A program made the translations under genes and the position numbers. 64,000 nucleotides of DNA, taken from positions 1-64,000 of the forward strand of contig DATHZQ010000007.1 of assembly GCA_035458525.1 (NCBI GenBank). Direction: 5' to 3'. This DNA is from DATHZQ01 sp035458525 (GTDB lineage: Bacteria; Actinomycetota; Acidimicrobiia; Spongiisociales; UBA5794). Below are positions 35,309 through 43,368 of the stretch, piece after piece. The notes beneath the pieces are model-generated. The model was not told the origin of the DNA and did no database searches. It saw only the letters and a list, made by a program, of their open reading frames with translations. Every line of letters begins with the position of its first letter. Position 1 is the stretch's first letter.

Positions 35309-36370
35309 GTGACGACCGACACGGCAACGCCGGCCGCGGACGAACGGGTCCGGCAAGTGAGCATTGTGACGCGGTTACTGACCCGCCCCGAGCTGGGGGC
35401 GATCGTGGGTACGGTCGTCGTTTGGGTCTTCTTCGCCATCGTGGCGTCGGACAACAACTTCGTGAGCTGGGGGACCACGGCAGCGATCCTCAACCGCGCT
35501 GCGCCCCTCGGCTTGATGGCGATTGCAGTGTCTCTATTGATGATCGGAGGTGAGTTCGACCTATCGATCGGTTCGCTGCTCGGGTGGTCGGGCATGGTGA
35601 TCATGCTCCTGGTGACCCCGGCGTCCGCCGGCGGCTTCGGCTGGGCGCTGTGGCCGGCGGTCACGGCTGCATTGCTCATCGCGCTCTTGTCCGGCTTCTT
35701 GAACGGGTTACTCGTGATGTGGACGAAGCTGCCTTCGTTCATCATCACCCTGGGCTCGCTGTTCATCTTTCGCGGTCTTGCGGTGGCGATTCCCCGGATC
35801 CGCACGAACCGCACCCAGCTGGGCGGGCTGGACGAGGTCGCGGGGTTCGAGCTGGCCGATAGGCTGTTCGGCACCGACATCAACATCTTCGGTGCGCAGT
35901 TCGATATCGCCATTCTGTGGTGGGTCGGTCTGACGTTGGTGGCGACATTTGTCCTGCTGCGCACGCGGTTCGGCAACTGGATCTTCGGCGCCGGCGGGGA
36001 TGCCAACTCGGCACGCAACACCGGCGTACCGGTGACGCGAGTCAAGATCCTGCTGTTCATGACCACGGCAACGGCGGCGTTCCTCGTGGCATTCATCCAG
36101 GCGGTGCAGTTCAACGGCTCAGACTCGTTGCGCGGCACACTGCAGGAGTTCAACGCCATCATCGCCGTGGTGGTCGGCGGGACGCTGCTCACCGGTGGTT
36201 ACGGCTCGGTGATCGGCGCCATGTTCGGTGCCCTCATCTTCGCCATGGTGCAGCAGGGCATCATCGTCACCGGTGTCGACGGTGACTGGTTCCGCGTCTT
36301 CGTGGGCGGGGTGTTGGTGCTCGCAGTGATCTTCAACAACTTCATTCGGACACAGGCGGCGAGGCGATGA
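35309..36370 (+). CDS. Sugar ABC transporter permease
   Basis: A 353-residue integral membrane protein of the BPD_transp_2 (RbsC/XylH/FrcC) family with about nine or ten helices. Conserved family segments are GEFDLSIGSLLGWSGM, TLGSLFIFRGLA, GARNTGV-like SARNTGVPV in the cytoplasmic EAA-like loop and VVVGGTLLTGGYGSVIGAMFGAL. GTG 35309 lies behind GAGGGAGGG. Its stop overlaps the ATPase start (ATGA). Confidence 0.92.
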   Translation: MTTDTATPAADERVRQVSIVTRLLTRPELGAIVGTVVVWVFFAIVASDNNFVSWGTTAAILNRAAPLGLMAIAVSLLMIGGEFDLSIGSLLGWSGMVIMLLVTPASAGGFGWALWPAVTAALLIALLSGFLNGLLVMWTKLPSFIITLGSLFIFRGLAVAIPRIRTNRTQLGGLDEVAGFELADRLFGTDINIFGAQFDIAILWWVGLTLVATFVLLRTRFGNWIFGAGGDANSARNTGVPVTRVKILLFMTTATAAFLVAFIQAVQFNGSDSLRGTLQEFNAIIAVVVGGTLLTGGYGSVIGAMFGALIFAMVQQGIIVTGVDGDWFRVFVGGVLVLAVIFNNFIRTQAARR

Positions 36371-37230
36371 CGACGACAGCAACCACAGCGCCACTGCTCG
36401 AGGTCAAGAACCTCTCGAAGTACTTCGGGAGCGTGATCGCTATCGAAGACGTTTCGATGTTCGTGCGGGCCGGCGAGGTCACCTGTCTTCTCGGCGACAA
36501 CGGTGCCGGCACGTCGACGTTGATCAAGGCGCTCTCCGGAGTGCACAAGCCGACCAAGGGCGAGTACCTGTTCGAGGGTCAGCGCCGCGAGTTCGAATCG
36601 CCGCGCGAGGCGCTCGAGCTGGGCATCGCCACGGTGTACCAGGACCTGGCGATGATCCCGCTGATGTCGATCTGGCGGAACTTCTTCCTCGGCTCGGAGC
36701 CGACGAAGGGTTTCGGCCCCTTCAAGACGTTCGATGTGGAGTTCGCCAAGCAGACGACGCGGGAAGAGATGGCCAAGATGGGCATCGACATCCGCGATCC
36801 GGACCAGCCGGTCGGAACCCTCTCCGGTGGCGAGCGACAGTCCGTCGCCATTGCCAGGGCCGTCTACTTCGGCGCCAAAGTGCTCATTCTGGACGAGCCC
36901 ACTGCGGCGCTCGGCGTGAAGCAAGCAGGTGTCGTGCTCAAGTACGTCGTACAGGCGAAGCAGCGGGGTATCGGCGTGATCCTGATCACCCACAACCCGC
37001 ACCACGCCTACCCGGTGGGCGACCACTTCGTGATCCTGCGCCGTGGCCAGATCTACGGTGACTACGCCAAGGACGAGATCGGCCTCGACCAGCTCGTGCA
37101 GATGATGGCCGGCGGCGCCGACCTCGAAGCGCTCAGCCACGAGCTCGAATCTGCAACGAGGGCTGATTCCCCAGAGGCGGAAGCACTCCGCGAGGCAGCT
37201 GCGGGATTTGCCGAGGAAGCCGGCGACTGA
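36367..37230 (+). CDS. Sugar ABC ATPase with altered Walker A
   Basis: A 287-residue single-domain ATPase of the FrcA type that should power the importer. Q-loop (YQDLAMIPLMSIW), signature LSGGERQSVAIA, Walker B VLILDEPTAALGVKQ and H-loop LITHNPHHAYPVGD are intact. Walker A reads GDNGAGTST instead of GDNGAGKST: the nucleotide-binding Lys is Thr (codon ACG at 36511-36513; AAG would need one base change). Loss of this Lys normally abolishes ATP hydrolysis, so the protein may be inactive, use another ATPase, or reflect a base-call error. Confidence 0.9.
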   Translation: MTTTATTAPLLEVKNLSKYFGSVIAIEDVSMFVRAGEVTCLLGDNGAGTSTLIKALSGVHKPTKGEYLFEGQRREFESPREALELGIATVYQDLAMIPLMSIWRNFFLGSEPTKGFGPFKTFDVEFAKQTTREEMAKMGIDIRDPDQPVGTLSGGERQSVAIARAVYFGAKVLILDEPTAALGVKQAGVVLKYVVQAKQRGIGVILITHNPHHAYPVGDHFVILRRGQIYGDYAKDEIGLDQLVQMMAGGADLEALSHELESATRADSPEAEALREAAAGFAEEAGD

Positions 37231-37249
37231 CCCAACCGTACGTCGACAG

Positions 37250-37278
37250 CGAAGCCGGGCACTTGCTGCCCGGCTTCG
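37250..37278 (+). terminator. Terminator of the ABC importer operon
   Basis: CGAAGCCGGGCA pairs perfectly with TGCCCGGCTTCG around a 5-nt loop, 19 bp after the ATPase stop and next to the convergent lipoprotein gene (stop at 37283), so it may serve both. Confidence 0.8.
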
Positions 37279-37282
37279 TGCG

Positions 37283-37858
37283 TCACCCGGCCAGCCAGTC
37301 GGCGACGACGGCCCGGGCTTCTGGCGTGATCGCCACCCCGCCGACGTTGCGCCGGCGCCGTTCGAGGACGACGAGCACTACTGCTTCGGCAAACTGCTCG
37401 GACGGCGTCTGCTCCCAGCTCGCACCGTCGAACCAAGGCGACCCGGGGTCGAGACCCTGTGCCTGCAGAAAGGCATCGCGAAGGTCGAGGTGGGACCTGC
37501 AGGCGGCCTCCAGATGATGGGCCAGCTCGTGGACCAGTGAGTCGCTGAGGTTGGGCGCCGTCGCCGGAACCCGAACGGTGACGGTGCGCGTCGTGGGCGT
37601 GTAGTGCGCGGCATCCGGCAGCGACGTCGCCGCTTCGAGTCTGACCTCGCCGATACACGCCGCCACGCCGGGGGCTGCGTCGAGGAACGCTTCGAACGTT
37701 GCGTCGGCGAGCGTCGAGAAGTCGGTCGCAACGCTTGCGCCGGCGACGAGGCGGGCCTCCGTCGCGTTCGTGCTCCCGCACCCGGCTGCCAGGGCGGCCA
37801 GCATCACCACGGCAGCACAATTGCGCTGCAGCCTTCTCGAGCCGTGGATATGGGGCAT
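37283..37858 (-). CDS. Lipoprotein with HExxH zinc-protease motif
   Basis: A 191-residue protein. A signal peptide with lipobox-like LAALAAGC (Cys near 27) anchors it outside. LVHELAHHLE holds HELAH, a gluzincin-type HExxH zinc motif, and SEQFAEAVV about 45 residues later could provide the third ligand Glu. It is shorter than standard metallopeptidases. It could be a small secreted peptidase or a non-catalytic relative; I do not recognise the exact family. It faces the ABC operon and diverges from the ACT-like gene. Confidence 0.7.
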   Translation of the reverse strand: MPHIHGSRRLQRNCAAVVMLAALAAGCGSTNATEARLVAGASVATDFSTLADATFEAFLDAAPGVAACIGEVRLEAATSLPDAAHYTPTTRTVTVRVPATAPNLSDSLVHELAHHLEAACRSHLDLRDAFLQAQGLDPGSPWFDGASWEQTPSEQFAEAVVLVVLERRRRNVGGVAITPEARAVVADWLAG

Positions 37859-37922
37859 GGCGAGCCAACACTAGAGACACCTCGCATGGCGTTGCGGGCG
37901 CGACCTCGGTTCACTAGCTTGC

Positions 37923-37942
37923 GTTGTGGAACGTTCCACAAC
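37923..37942. promoter_or_regulatory. LacI operator 5 (perfect 20-bp palindrome)
   Basis: GTTGTGGAACGTTCCACAAC is a perfect 20-bp palindrome, the longest and most symmetric of the five sites. It lies 17 bp upstream of the ACT-like gene start and 64 bp upstream of the divergent lipoprotein gene. Confidence 0.8.
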
Positions 37943-37959
37943 CTGGAGAAGCCCCCATC

Positions 37960-38328
37960 ATGCAAGAGCTGATCTTCGTCATCGGACCGGACCGCGCCGT
38001 CGCTGAAATCTGGGAGGTGCTGGGAGCGGTCGGCATCGCCATGCAGGCATCGGCGACGTATCCGGCCGTGGAAGGGCGTCACGTGCGCGTGGTCGTCGAG
38101 GACGCACAAGCGGACCAGGCCCGTGCTGCGCTGCTCGATGCGGGGTTCGGTGCCATCGACCGTCATTCCGTATTGATCGCCGAGATCGAGGTCCGACCCG
38201 GCGAGCTGGGTCAGCTGGCCCGGCGCATCGCCGATTCGGGGGCAACGCTCACCACGCTGTTCATGGCGACCGGTGACCGGGTCGTGATCGGTGCAGATGA
38301 TCTCGACAGGGTCCGCAGCGTGCTCTGA
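37960..38328 (+). CDS. Small ACT-like domain protein
   Basis: A 122-residue cytoplasmic protein with two alternating beta-alpha-beta segments (MQELIFVIGPDRAVAEIWEVLGA and HSVLIAEIEVRPGELGQLARRI). The second has the EVxxxPGxLxxLxxxIAxxGxxI pattern of ACT domains, which bind small ligands such as amino acids. No enzyme domain is attached. ATG 37960 was chosen after the operator. It belongs to the LacI regulon by its 20-bp operator and could be a ligand sensor or allosteric partner for the inositol pathway (inference). Confidence 0.75.
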   Translation: MQELIFVIGPDRAVAEIWEVLGAVGIAMQASATYPAVEGRHVRVVVEDAQADQARAALLDAGFGAIDRHSVLIAEIEVRPGELGQLARRIADSGATLTTLFMATGDRVVIGADDLDRVRSVL

Positions 38329-38336
38329 GCGCGCAC

Positions 38337-38360
38337 GGCCGCCCGATTCGTCGGGTGGCC
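38337..38360 (+). terminator. Terminator with TTCG tetraloop
   Basis: A 10-bp stem (GGCCGCCCGA with TCGGGTGGCC, one G-T) closed by TTCG starts 9 bp after the ACT-like gene stop. It separates the inositol region from the sulfate operon. Confidence 0.75.
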
Positions 38361-38391
38361 GGTCCGCCCATAGAGTGGTGCGGCGCACCGG

Positions 38392-38460
38392 GTGCGCACA
38401 TGCGGCAGATAGGTCGCCCGACCGGTATCGGCTGGGCGACCCGGCCCGTACAGTGTGCAC
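38392..38460 (+). promoter_or_regulatory. Structured leader of the sulfate operon
   Basis: An outer stem GTGCGCAC (38392-38399) with GTGTGCAC (38453-38460) encloses a perfect 8-bp hairpin GGTCGCCC/GGGCGACC (38412-38441). GGTGCGGCGCACC just before it could form a competing hairpin. The arrangement is riboswitch- or attenuator-like but matches no class I recognise. If the promoter lies further downstream it would instead be DNA-level operator symmetry. Confidence 0.4.
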
Positions 38461-38545
38461 AGCGCGAAGGGGGGAAGTATTCGCGTGCGCGCCTCATTTA
38501 GCCCATTGATTGTTTTCCGACGCTGTCGAGACATGGAGTCGTGTC

Positions 38546-40267
38546 GTGCCTGAGCTGATCGAACCACATGGCGGATTGCTCGTTGACCTCATGGTCAACG
38601 AAGACCGTGCATCCGAGCTGAAGGCGGTTTCCGTCGAGTTCCCCTCCTGGGATCTCACCCCGCGCCAGATCTGCGACCTCGAGCTGCTGTCCAACGGCGC
38701 CTTCTCGCCGTTGCGCGGCTTCCTCACCAAGGCCGACTACGACTCGGTGTGCGAGAACATGCGCCTCGTCGACGGCACGCTGTGGCCGATGCCGATCACC
38801 CTCGACGTCTCTGAAGATGCCGCCGAGGGCCTCGAAAAGGGGATGAGCCTGGCGTTGCGCGACCACGAGGGCGTGATGCTCGCCGTCATGCACGTCGACG
38901 ACGTGTGGCGCCCCGACAAGGAGCGTGAAGCCGCGCTCGTCTTCGGTACGACGAACCCCGAGCACCCGGCGGTCGACTACCTCATGAACACGGCCGGCCC
39001 GGTGTACGTCGGCGGCCGCATCGAAGCGCTGCAGCCTCCCGTGCACTACGACTTCCAACACCTCCGTCACACACCGGCACATCTGCGTGCCGTGTTCGCC
39101 GAGCAGGGCAAGAACAAGGTCGTTGCCTTCCAGACCCGGAACCCGATGCACCGTGCCCACGTCGAGCTGACGATGCGCGCCGCAGCGGAGACCGGCGCTC
39201 ATCTGCTCGTTCACCCGGTGGTCGGACTCACCAAGCCCGGCGATGTCGATCACTACACACGGGTGCGTGTGTACCAGGCCGTGAGCCGCCGCTATCCCGA
39301 GGGCTCTGCCGACCTGGCGCTGCTCAACCTGGCGATGCGCATGGGCGGCCCCCGCGAGGCGGTATGGCACGCCATCATCCGCAAGAACCACGGGGTTTCG
39401 CACTTCATCGTCGGCCGTGACCACGCCGGTCCCGGGTCCGACTCCGCCGGCAACCCGTTCTACGGCCCCTACGACGCCCAAGAGCTCGTGATCGAGCACG
39501 AGAAGGAGCTCGGGGTCACGCTCGTGCCCTTCAAGCTCATGGTCTACGTTCCCTCCGAAGACCACTACATGCCGATCGACGAGGTCCAGGAGGGCGTCGA
39601 GACGGCCAGCATCTCGGGCACCGAGCTGCGCGAGAAGCTCGCCCACGGCGGCGAGATTCCCGAGTGGTTCAGCTACCCGGAGGTCGTCGCCGAGCTGCGT
39701 CGTACCCACCGGCCCAGGGCCAAGAAGGGCTTCACGGTCTTCTTCACCGGGCTCTCGGGTTCCGGCAAGAGCACCATCGCCAACGCCCTGATGGTGAAGC
39801 TGCTCGAGCGAGGTGGCCGCACGGTGACGCTGCTCGACGGTGACGTCGTGCGCAAGAACCTGTCGAAGGGTCTCGGCTTCTCCCGGGAGGATCGCGACAC
39901 CAACATCCAGCGGATCGGGTACGTCGCCTCCGAGATCACGAAGGCCGGCGGCATCGCCATCTGCGCTCCGATCGCTCCGTATGCCAAGACGCGCGAGTTC
40001 AACCGTGAGCTCATCTCGTCGTACGGCGGATATGTGCTCGCCTGGGTGGCGACGCCGATCGAGGTGTGCGAAGCCCGCGATCGCAAAGGTCTCTACGCCA
40101 AGGCCCGTGCCGGCATCATCCAGGAGTTCACCGGCATCTCGGATCCGTACGAGGAGCCGGAAGACGCCGAGATCGTGCTGCCCACGATCGATCAGTCCCC
40201 CGACGAGGCTGCCGAGGTCGTCGTGCAGTGCCTCATCGAGCAGGGCTACATCGAAGCTGATTCCTGA
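38546..40267 (+). CDS. Fused sulfate adenylyltransferase / APS kinase
   Basis: This protein makes adenylyl sulfate (APS) from ATP and sulfate, then phosphorylates it to PAPS. The 573-residue fusion has an ATP sulfurylase part (1 to about 390) with LSNGAFSPLRGF, QTRNPMHRAH (the HxxH motif, near 195-204) and VGRDHAGPG. The APS kinase part starts near 395: P-loop FTGLSGSGKST, LDGDVVRKNLSKGLGFSREDRDTN and YAKARAGIIQEFTGISDPYEEP. GTG 38546, behind GGAG, gives the canonical N-terminus PELIEPHGG; a TTG frame start lies at 38510. Confidence 0.94.
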   Translation: MPELIEPHGGLLVDLMVNEDRASELKAVSVEFPSWDLTPRQICDLELLSNGAFSPLRGFLTKADYDSVCENMRLVDGTLWPMPITLDVSEDAAEGLEKGMSLALRDHEGVMLAVMHVDDVWRPDKEREAALVFGTTNPEHPAVDYLMNTAGPVYVGGRIEALQPPVHYDFQHLRHTPAHLRAVFAEQGKNKVVAFQTRNPMHRAHVELTMRAAAETGAHLLVHPVVGLTKPGDVDHYTRVRVYQAVSRRYPEGSADLALLNLAMRMGGPREAVWHAIIRKNHGVSHFIVGRDHAGPGSDSAGNPFYGPYDAQELVIEHEKELGVTLVPFKLMVYVPSEDHYMPIDEVQEGVETASISGTELREKLAHGGEIPEWFSYPEVVAELRRTHRPRAKKGFTVFFTGLSGSGKSTIANALMVKLLERGGRTVTLLDGDVVRKNLSKGLGFSREDRDTNIQRIGYVASEITKAGGIAICAPIAPYAKTREFNRELISSYGGYVLAWVATPIEVCEARDRKGLYAKARAGIIQEFTGISDPYEEPEDAEIVLPTIDQSPDEAAEVVVQCLIEQGYIEADS

Positions 40268-41058
40268 TGGGTCGCCTCACTGCAACCGATGATCTGGCTC
40301 GGATAGAGCACGCGCTCGATCTGGCCGCCCAAGCACTCGAGCCGTTCACGCCGGGGGCGATTGCCTCCCGGATGAAGGAGGGCGACGATCCGGTGACGGC
40401 CGCCGACCTGGCCGTCAACGAGGTGCTGCTTGCGGCGCTTCCCCGTGACGGTGAGGGCTGGCTGTCCGAGGAGACTGCCGATGACGCTTCCCGGCTGGCG
40501 CATCGTCGTGTCTGGGTGGTCGACCCCGTCGACGGCACCCGCGAGTTCATTCAGGGTATTCCCGAATGGTGCGTCTCCATCGGTCTCGTGGTCGACGGAC
40601 GCCCGGTGGCGGGCGGCATCCTCAGCCCCTCTGCCGGCCACCGCATGGTCGGCTCGGTCGATGACGGGGTGCGGCTCGATGGGTCGCCTGCGGCGACGAC
40701 GGCTGCCGATGCGCTCGAAGGTGCTCTGGTGCTGGCGTCCCGTAGCGAGGTCAAACGGGGTGAGTGGGAGCCGTTCTTCACGACTCCGATCTCGGTCCGC
40801 AACATGGGCTCGGTCGCATACAAGCTCGCGTGGGTGGGCGCCGGCCTGGCCGACGCAACGTGGACGCTCGTGCCCAAGCACGAGTGGGATGTCGCCGCGG
40901 GGGCCGCGTTGGTCCTGGCTGGTGGCGGGGCGGTGTTTGGACCCGACGGCGAGGCGATCGACTTCAACCAGGCCAACCCGAAGCTGCCCGGCTTCGTTGC
41001 GTGTGCGGGCGGCCTCGAGACACCACTCCGAGACTTCCTGAAGCCGTTCCGCGTGTGA
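40267..41058 (+). CDS. cysQ: CysQ-like 3'(2'),5'-bisphosphate nucleotidase
   Basis: A 263-residue Mg-dependent phosphatase of the inositol monophosphatase superfamily. Metal-binding motifs are EGDDPVTAADLAVN, LSEET, WVVDPVDGTREFIQGI and HEWDVAAGAALVLAGGG. Its ATG shares the A of the TGA stop of the sulfurylase/kinase gene, so it is translationally coupled to PAPS synthesis. This supports removal of PAP or control of PAPS rather than inositol phosphate hydrolysis. A perfect palindrome follows at 41064. Confidence 0.88.
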   Translation: MGRLTATDDLARIEHALDLAAQALEPFTPGAIASRMKEGDDPVTAADLAVNEVLLAALPRDGEGWLSEETADDASRLAHRRVWVVDPVDGTREFIQGIPEWCVSIGLVVDGRPVAGGILSPSAGHRMVGSVDDGVRLDGSPAATTAADALEGALVLASRSEVKRGEWEPFFTTPISVRNMGSVAYKLAWVGAGLADATWTLVPKHEWDVAAGAALVLAGGGAVFGPDGEAIDFNQANPKLPGFVACAGGLETPLRDFLKPFRV

Positions 41059-41063
41059 GGCTT

Positions 41064-41085
41064 CGCTCGAAGCAGGCTTCGAGCG
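41064..41085 (+). terminator. Perfect 10-bp hairpin after cysQ
   Basis: CGCTCGAAGC and GCTTCGAGCG flank only AG, 6 bp after the cysQ stop. It is probably the operon terminator, although the 2-nt loop means at least one pair opens in RNA. Confidence 0.65.
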
Positions 41086-41132
41086 ACGTGAAGGAGCACG
41101 CAGTCACGACGTAGCGCTGCCCGTGTTGAAAC

Positions 41133-41146
41133 TGGAAGCGCTTACA
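41133..41146. promoter_or_regulatory. cre-like LacI-family operator before glgP
   Basis: TGGAAGCGCTTACA fits the catabolite-responsive pattern TGNAANCGNWNNCA at every fixed position and is centred about 78 bp upstream of the phosphorylase start. It differs from the five inositol operators (core AAGCGCTT, not GAACGTTC), so another LacI-family regulator is expected. Confidence 0.5.
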
Positions 41147-41216
41147 GCAACAATCTCTGTTCGCCGCCCACCCGCTCGATGATTCGGGTGCGCCCCATCT
41201 CACTCAAGAGGATTCG

Positions 41217-43334
41217 ATGGACACCACACAGGACCTGTTCGACAGGATCCCCGTCGGGCCGAAGACGCCACTGGCCATTCCGAGCGACTTCGACCGTATC
41301 CACGACATCGCGTACAACATGTGGTGGTCCTGGAGCCAGCCCGGCAAGCTGCTCTTCAACCGGATGGATCCCTTGACGTGGGAGCGCAACCGCAACCCGC
41401 TGTCGCTGTTGCAGGCGATCGAGCAGTCCACGTGGGAGTCCCTGGCGCGGTCGGATGACTTCCTCCAGCTGTACGACGAGACCGTCATCGCCTTCGACAA
41501 GTACATGGCGGGGAGCGACACGTGGTACGCCAGGGAGCATGCGGGTGAGCTCCAGGGTGCGATCGCCTACCTGTGCGCCGAGTTCGGGATCCATTCGAAA
41601 CTCTCGCTCTACTCCGGCGGCCTCGGTGTCCTCGCCGGCGACCATGTCAAGGCCGCCTCCGACCTCGGTCTCCCCCTCGTCGCGGTTGGTCTCCTGTATC
41701 GCCGTGGATACTTCCGCCAGGCGGTGGATCCGGAGGGGTATCAGCAGCACACGTACATCCCGTTCGAGGAGGCGCGGCGCCCAGTGCGACAGGTGCTGGA
41801 TCCTCGGACCGGCTGGCCGCTGCGCGTAACCGTCCAGCTGCCGGGTCGCGACGTCGTTGTTGGCGCCTGGCGTATCGACGTGGGTCGGGTTCCGGTGATC
41901 TTGCTCGACACGGATCTCCCGGACAACGCCCCTGCCGACCGGCCGATCACCCACATCCTCTACGTGCGGGGCCGAGCGATGCGGCTGTGCCAGGAAATCG
42001 TGCTGGGCATCGGCGGAACCAGGGTGCTCTCCGCGTTGGGAATCGAACCCGCGGTGTGGCACGTCAACGAGGGCCACGCTGCTCTGAGCCTGCTCGAGCG
42101 GCTTTCGCGGAAACTCGAGACCGGGATGTCGATGGACGAAGCGCAGAAGGCCATCTCCGCATCGACGCTGTTCACCTTGCACACCCCCGTCCCTGCCGGT
42201 AACGAGCGATTCGATCTCGATCTGGCGTTGAGTGCGCTCTCCGGGACGCTTCCGGGTATCGACGACACGGCATTGTCCGAGCTGTCGCGCTCCCACTCGG
42301 ACCACGAGTTCGACATGGGTGCGCTGGCGATCCGGCTGTCGTCGATCACCAACGGTGTCTCCAAGCGGCACGGCGAGGTGGTCTCCTCCGAGTGGGGTCC
42401 GCTGATCGGCGGTCCGGCGAAGGGCATCACCAACGGCATCCATCCCCAGACGTGGGTGGGCCGGGCCATGTCCCGCATCTACACCAAGACGGTGGGCGAG
42501 CTGTGGACGCAGCAGGTGATCGACCACGGAGCCTGGGAAGCGGTGCGTGAAGTTCCCGCCGAGGAGCTGTGGCAAGCCCATCACCGCCAGAAGACGCTCA
42601 TGTTGCGCCGGCTCCGTGCTCGCCTGCGGGAGCAGTTCGCTCGGCACGGGCAGAGCCCGGCGCGGTTGCGCTGGCTCGACGATCAGCTGCATCCCGATGC
42701 GCTGACCATCGTGTTCGCACGCCGGTTCGCCACGTACAAGCGTGCAGGCCTGCTCTTCAGCGATCCGCACCGGGTGCGGGCACTACTCACCAACCCGGAT
42801 CGACCGGTCCAGGTGATCTTCGCCGGCAAGGCTCACCCCGCGGATCGAGAGGGACAGGGGCTCGTGAAGTGGGTGTTCGACATGTCGATGAGCCCTGGCC
42901 TGGAAGGCAAGGTCTGGTTCATCGAGAACTACGACATGGACCTCGGCGGCACCCTCGTCCGCGGCGCCGACGTTTGGCTGAACACACCGACTCCTCCGAA
43001 GGAGGCGAGCGGAACGTCCGGAATGAAGGCCGCCGCCAACGGTGCACTGAACCTGAGCGTGCTCGACGGCTGGTGGGCGGAGGGGTACAACGGCAAGAAC
43101 GGCTGGGGATTCTCCGAGGAATCGCATTCGGACGTCGAAGACGCCGGCATCCTCTACCACTTGCTGGAGTCCGAGGTCATCCCGAAGTTCTTCGATCGTG
43201 ACGAGAACGGCATCCCGCAGGCATGGGTCGACATGATGAAGGAGTCGATCGTTTCTGCGATTCCGGCCTTCACGACACAGCGCATGCTGGTCGACTACTC
43301 AGAAGAGGCGTACCTGCCGCTTGGTCGCGGCTAG
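41217..43334 (+). CDS. glgP: Alpha-glucan (glycogen/maltodextrin) phosphorylase
   Basis: This enzyme releases glucose 1-phosphate from alpha-1,4-glucans with phosphate and pyridoxal phosphate. The 705-residue protein is of the DUF3417-containing bacterial type: an N-terminal NMWWSWSQPGKLLFNRMDP region, FGIHSKLSLYSGGLGVLAGDH, HVNEGHAALSLLERL, RRFATYKRAGLLF and the PLP site EASGTSGMKAAANGALN with Lys604. It is shorter than the 820-860 residue versions of many actinobacteria. The start is ATG 41217 behind AAGAGG. A cre-like site upstream suggests sugar control. Confidence 0.92.
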   Translation: MDTTQDLFDRIPVGPKTPLAIPSDFDRIHDIAYNMWWSWSQPGKLLFNRMDPLTWERNRNPLSLLQAIEQSTWESLARSDDFLQLYDETVIAFDKYMAGSDTWYAREHAGELQGAIAYLCAEFGIHSKLSLYSGGLGVLAGDHVKAASDLGLPLVAVGLLYRRGYFRQAVDPEGYQQHTYIPFEEARRPVRQVLDPRTGWPLRVTVQLPGRDVVVGAWRIDVGRVPVILLDTDLPDNAPADRPITHILYVRGRAMRLCQEIVLGIGGTRVLSALGIEPAVWHVNEGHAALSLLERLSRKLETGMSMDEAQKAISASTLFTLHTPVPAGNERFDLDLALSALSGTLPGIDDTALSELSRSHSDHEFDMGALAIRLSSITNGVSKRHGEVVSSEWGPLIGGPAKGITNGIHPQTWVGRAMSRIYTKTVGELWTQQVIDHGAWEAVREVPAEELWQAHHRQKTLMLRRLRARLREQFARHGQSPARLRWLDDQLHPDALTIVFARRFATYKRAGLLFSDPHRVRALLTNPDRPVQVIFAGKAHPADREGQGLVKWVFDMSMSPGLEGKVWFIENYDMDLGGTLVRGADVWLNTPTPPKEASGTSGMKAAANGALNLSVLDGWWAEGYNGKNGWGFSEESHSDVEDAGILYHLLESEVIPKFFDRDENGIPQAWVDMMKESIVSAIPAFTTQRMLVDYSEEAYLPLGRG

Positions 43335-43368
43335 CCCGACCGTCGCCGCGACGAGCGGCGGATCGCCC

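Noticed and set aside
40267..41058. CysQ-like gene as inositol monophosphatase of the inositol pathway
   Set aside because: It is translationally coupled to the ATP sulfurylase/APS kinase gene and has no LacI operator, so the PAP/PAPS role is better supported.
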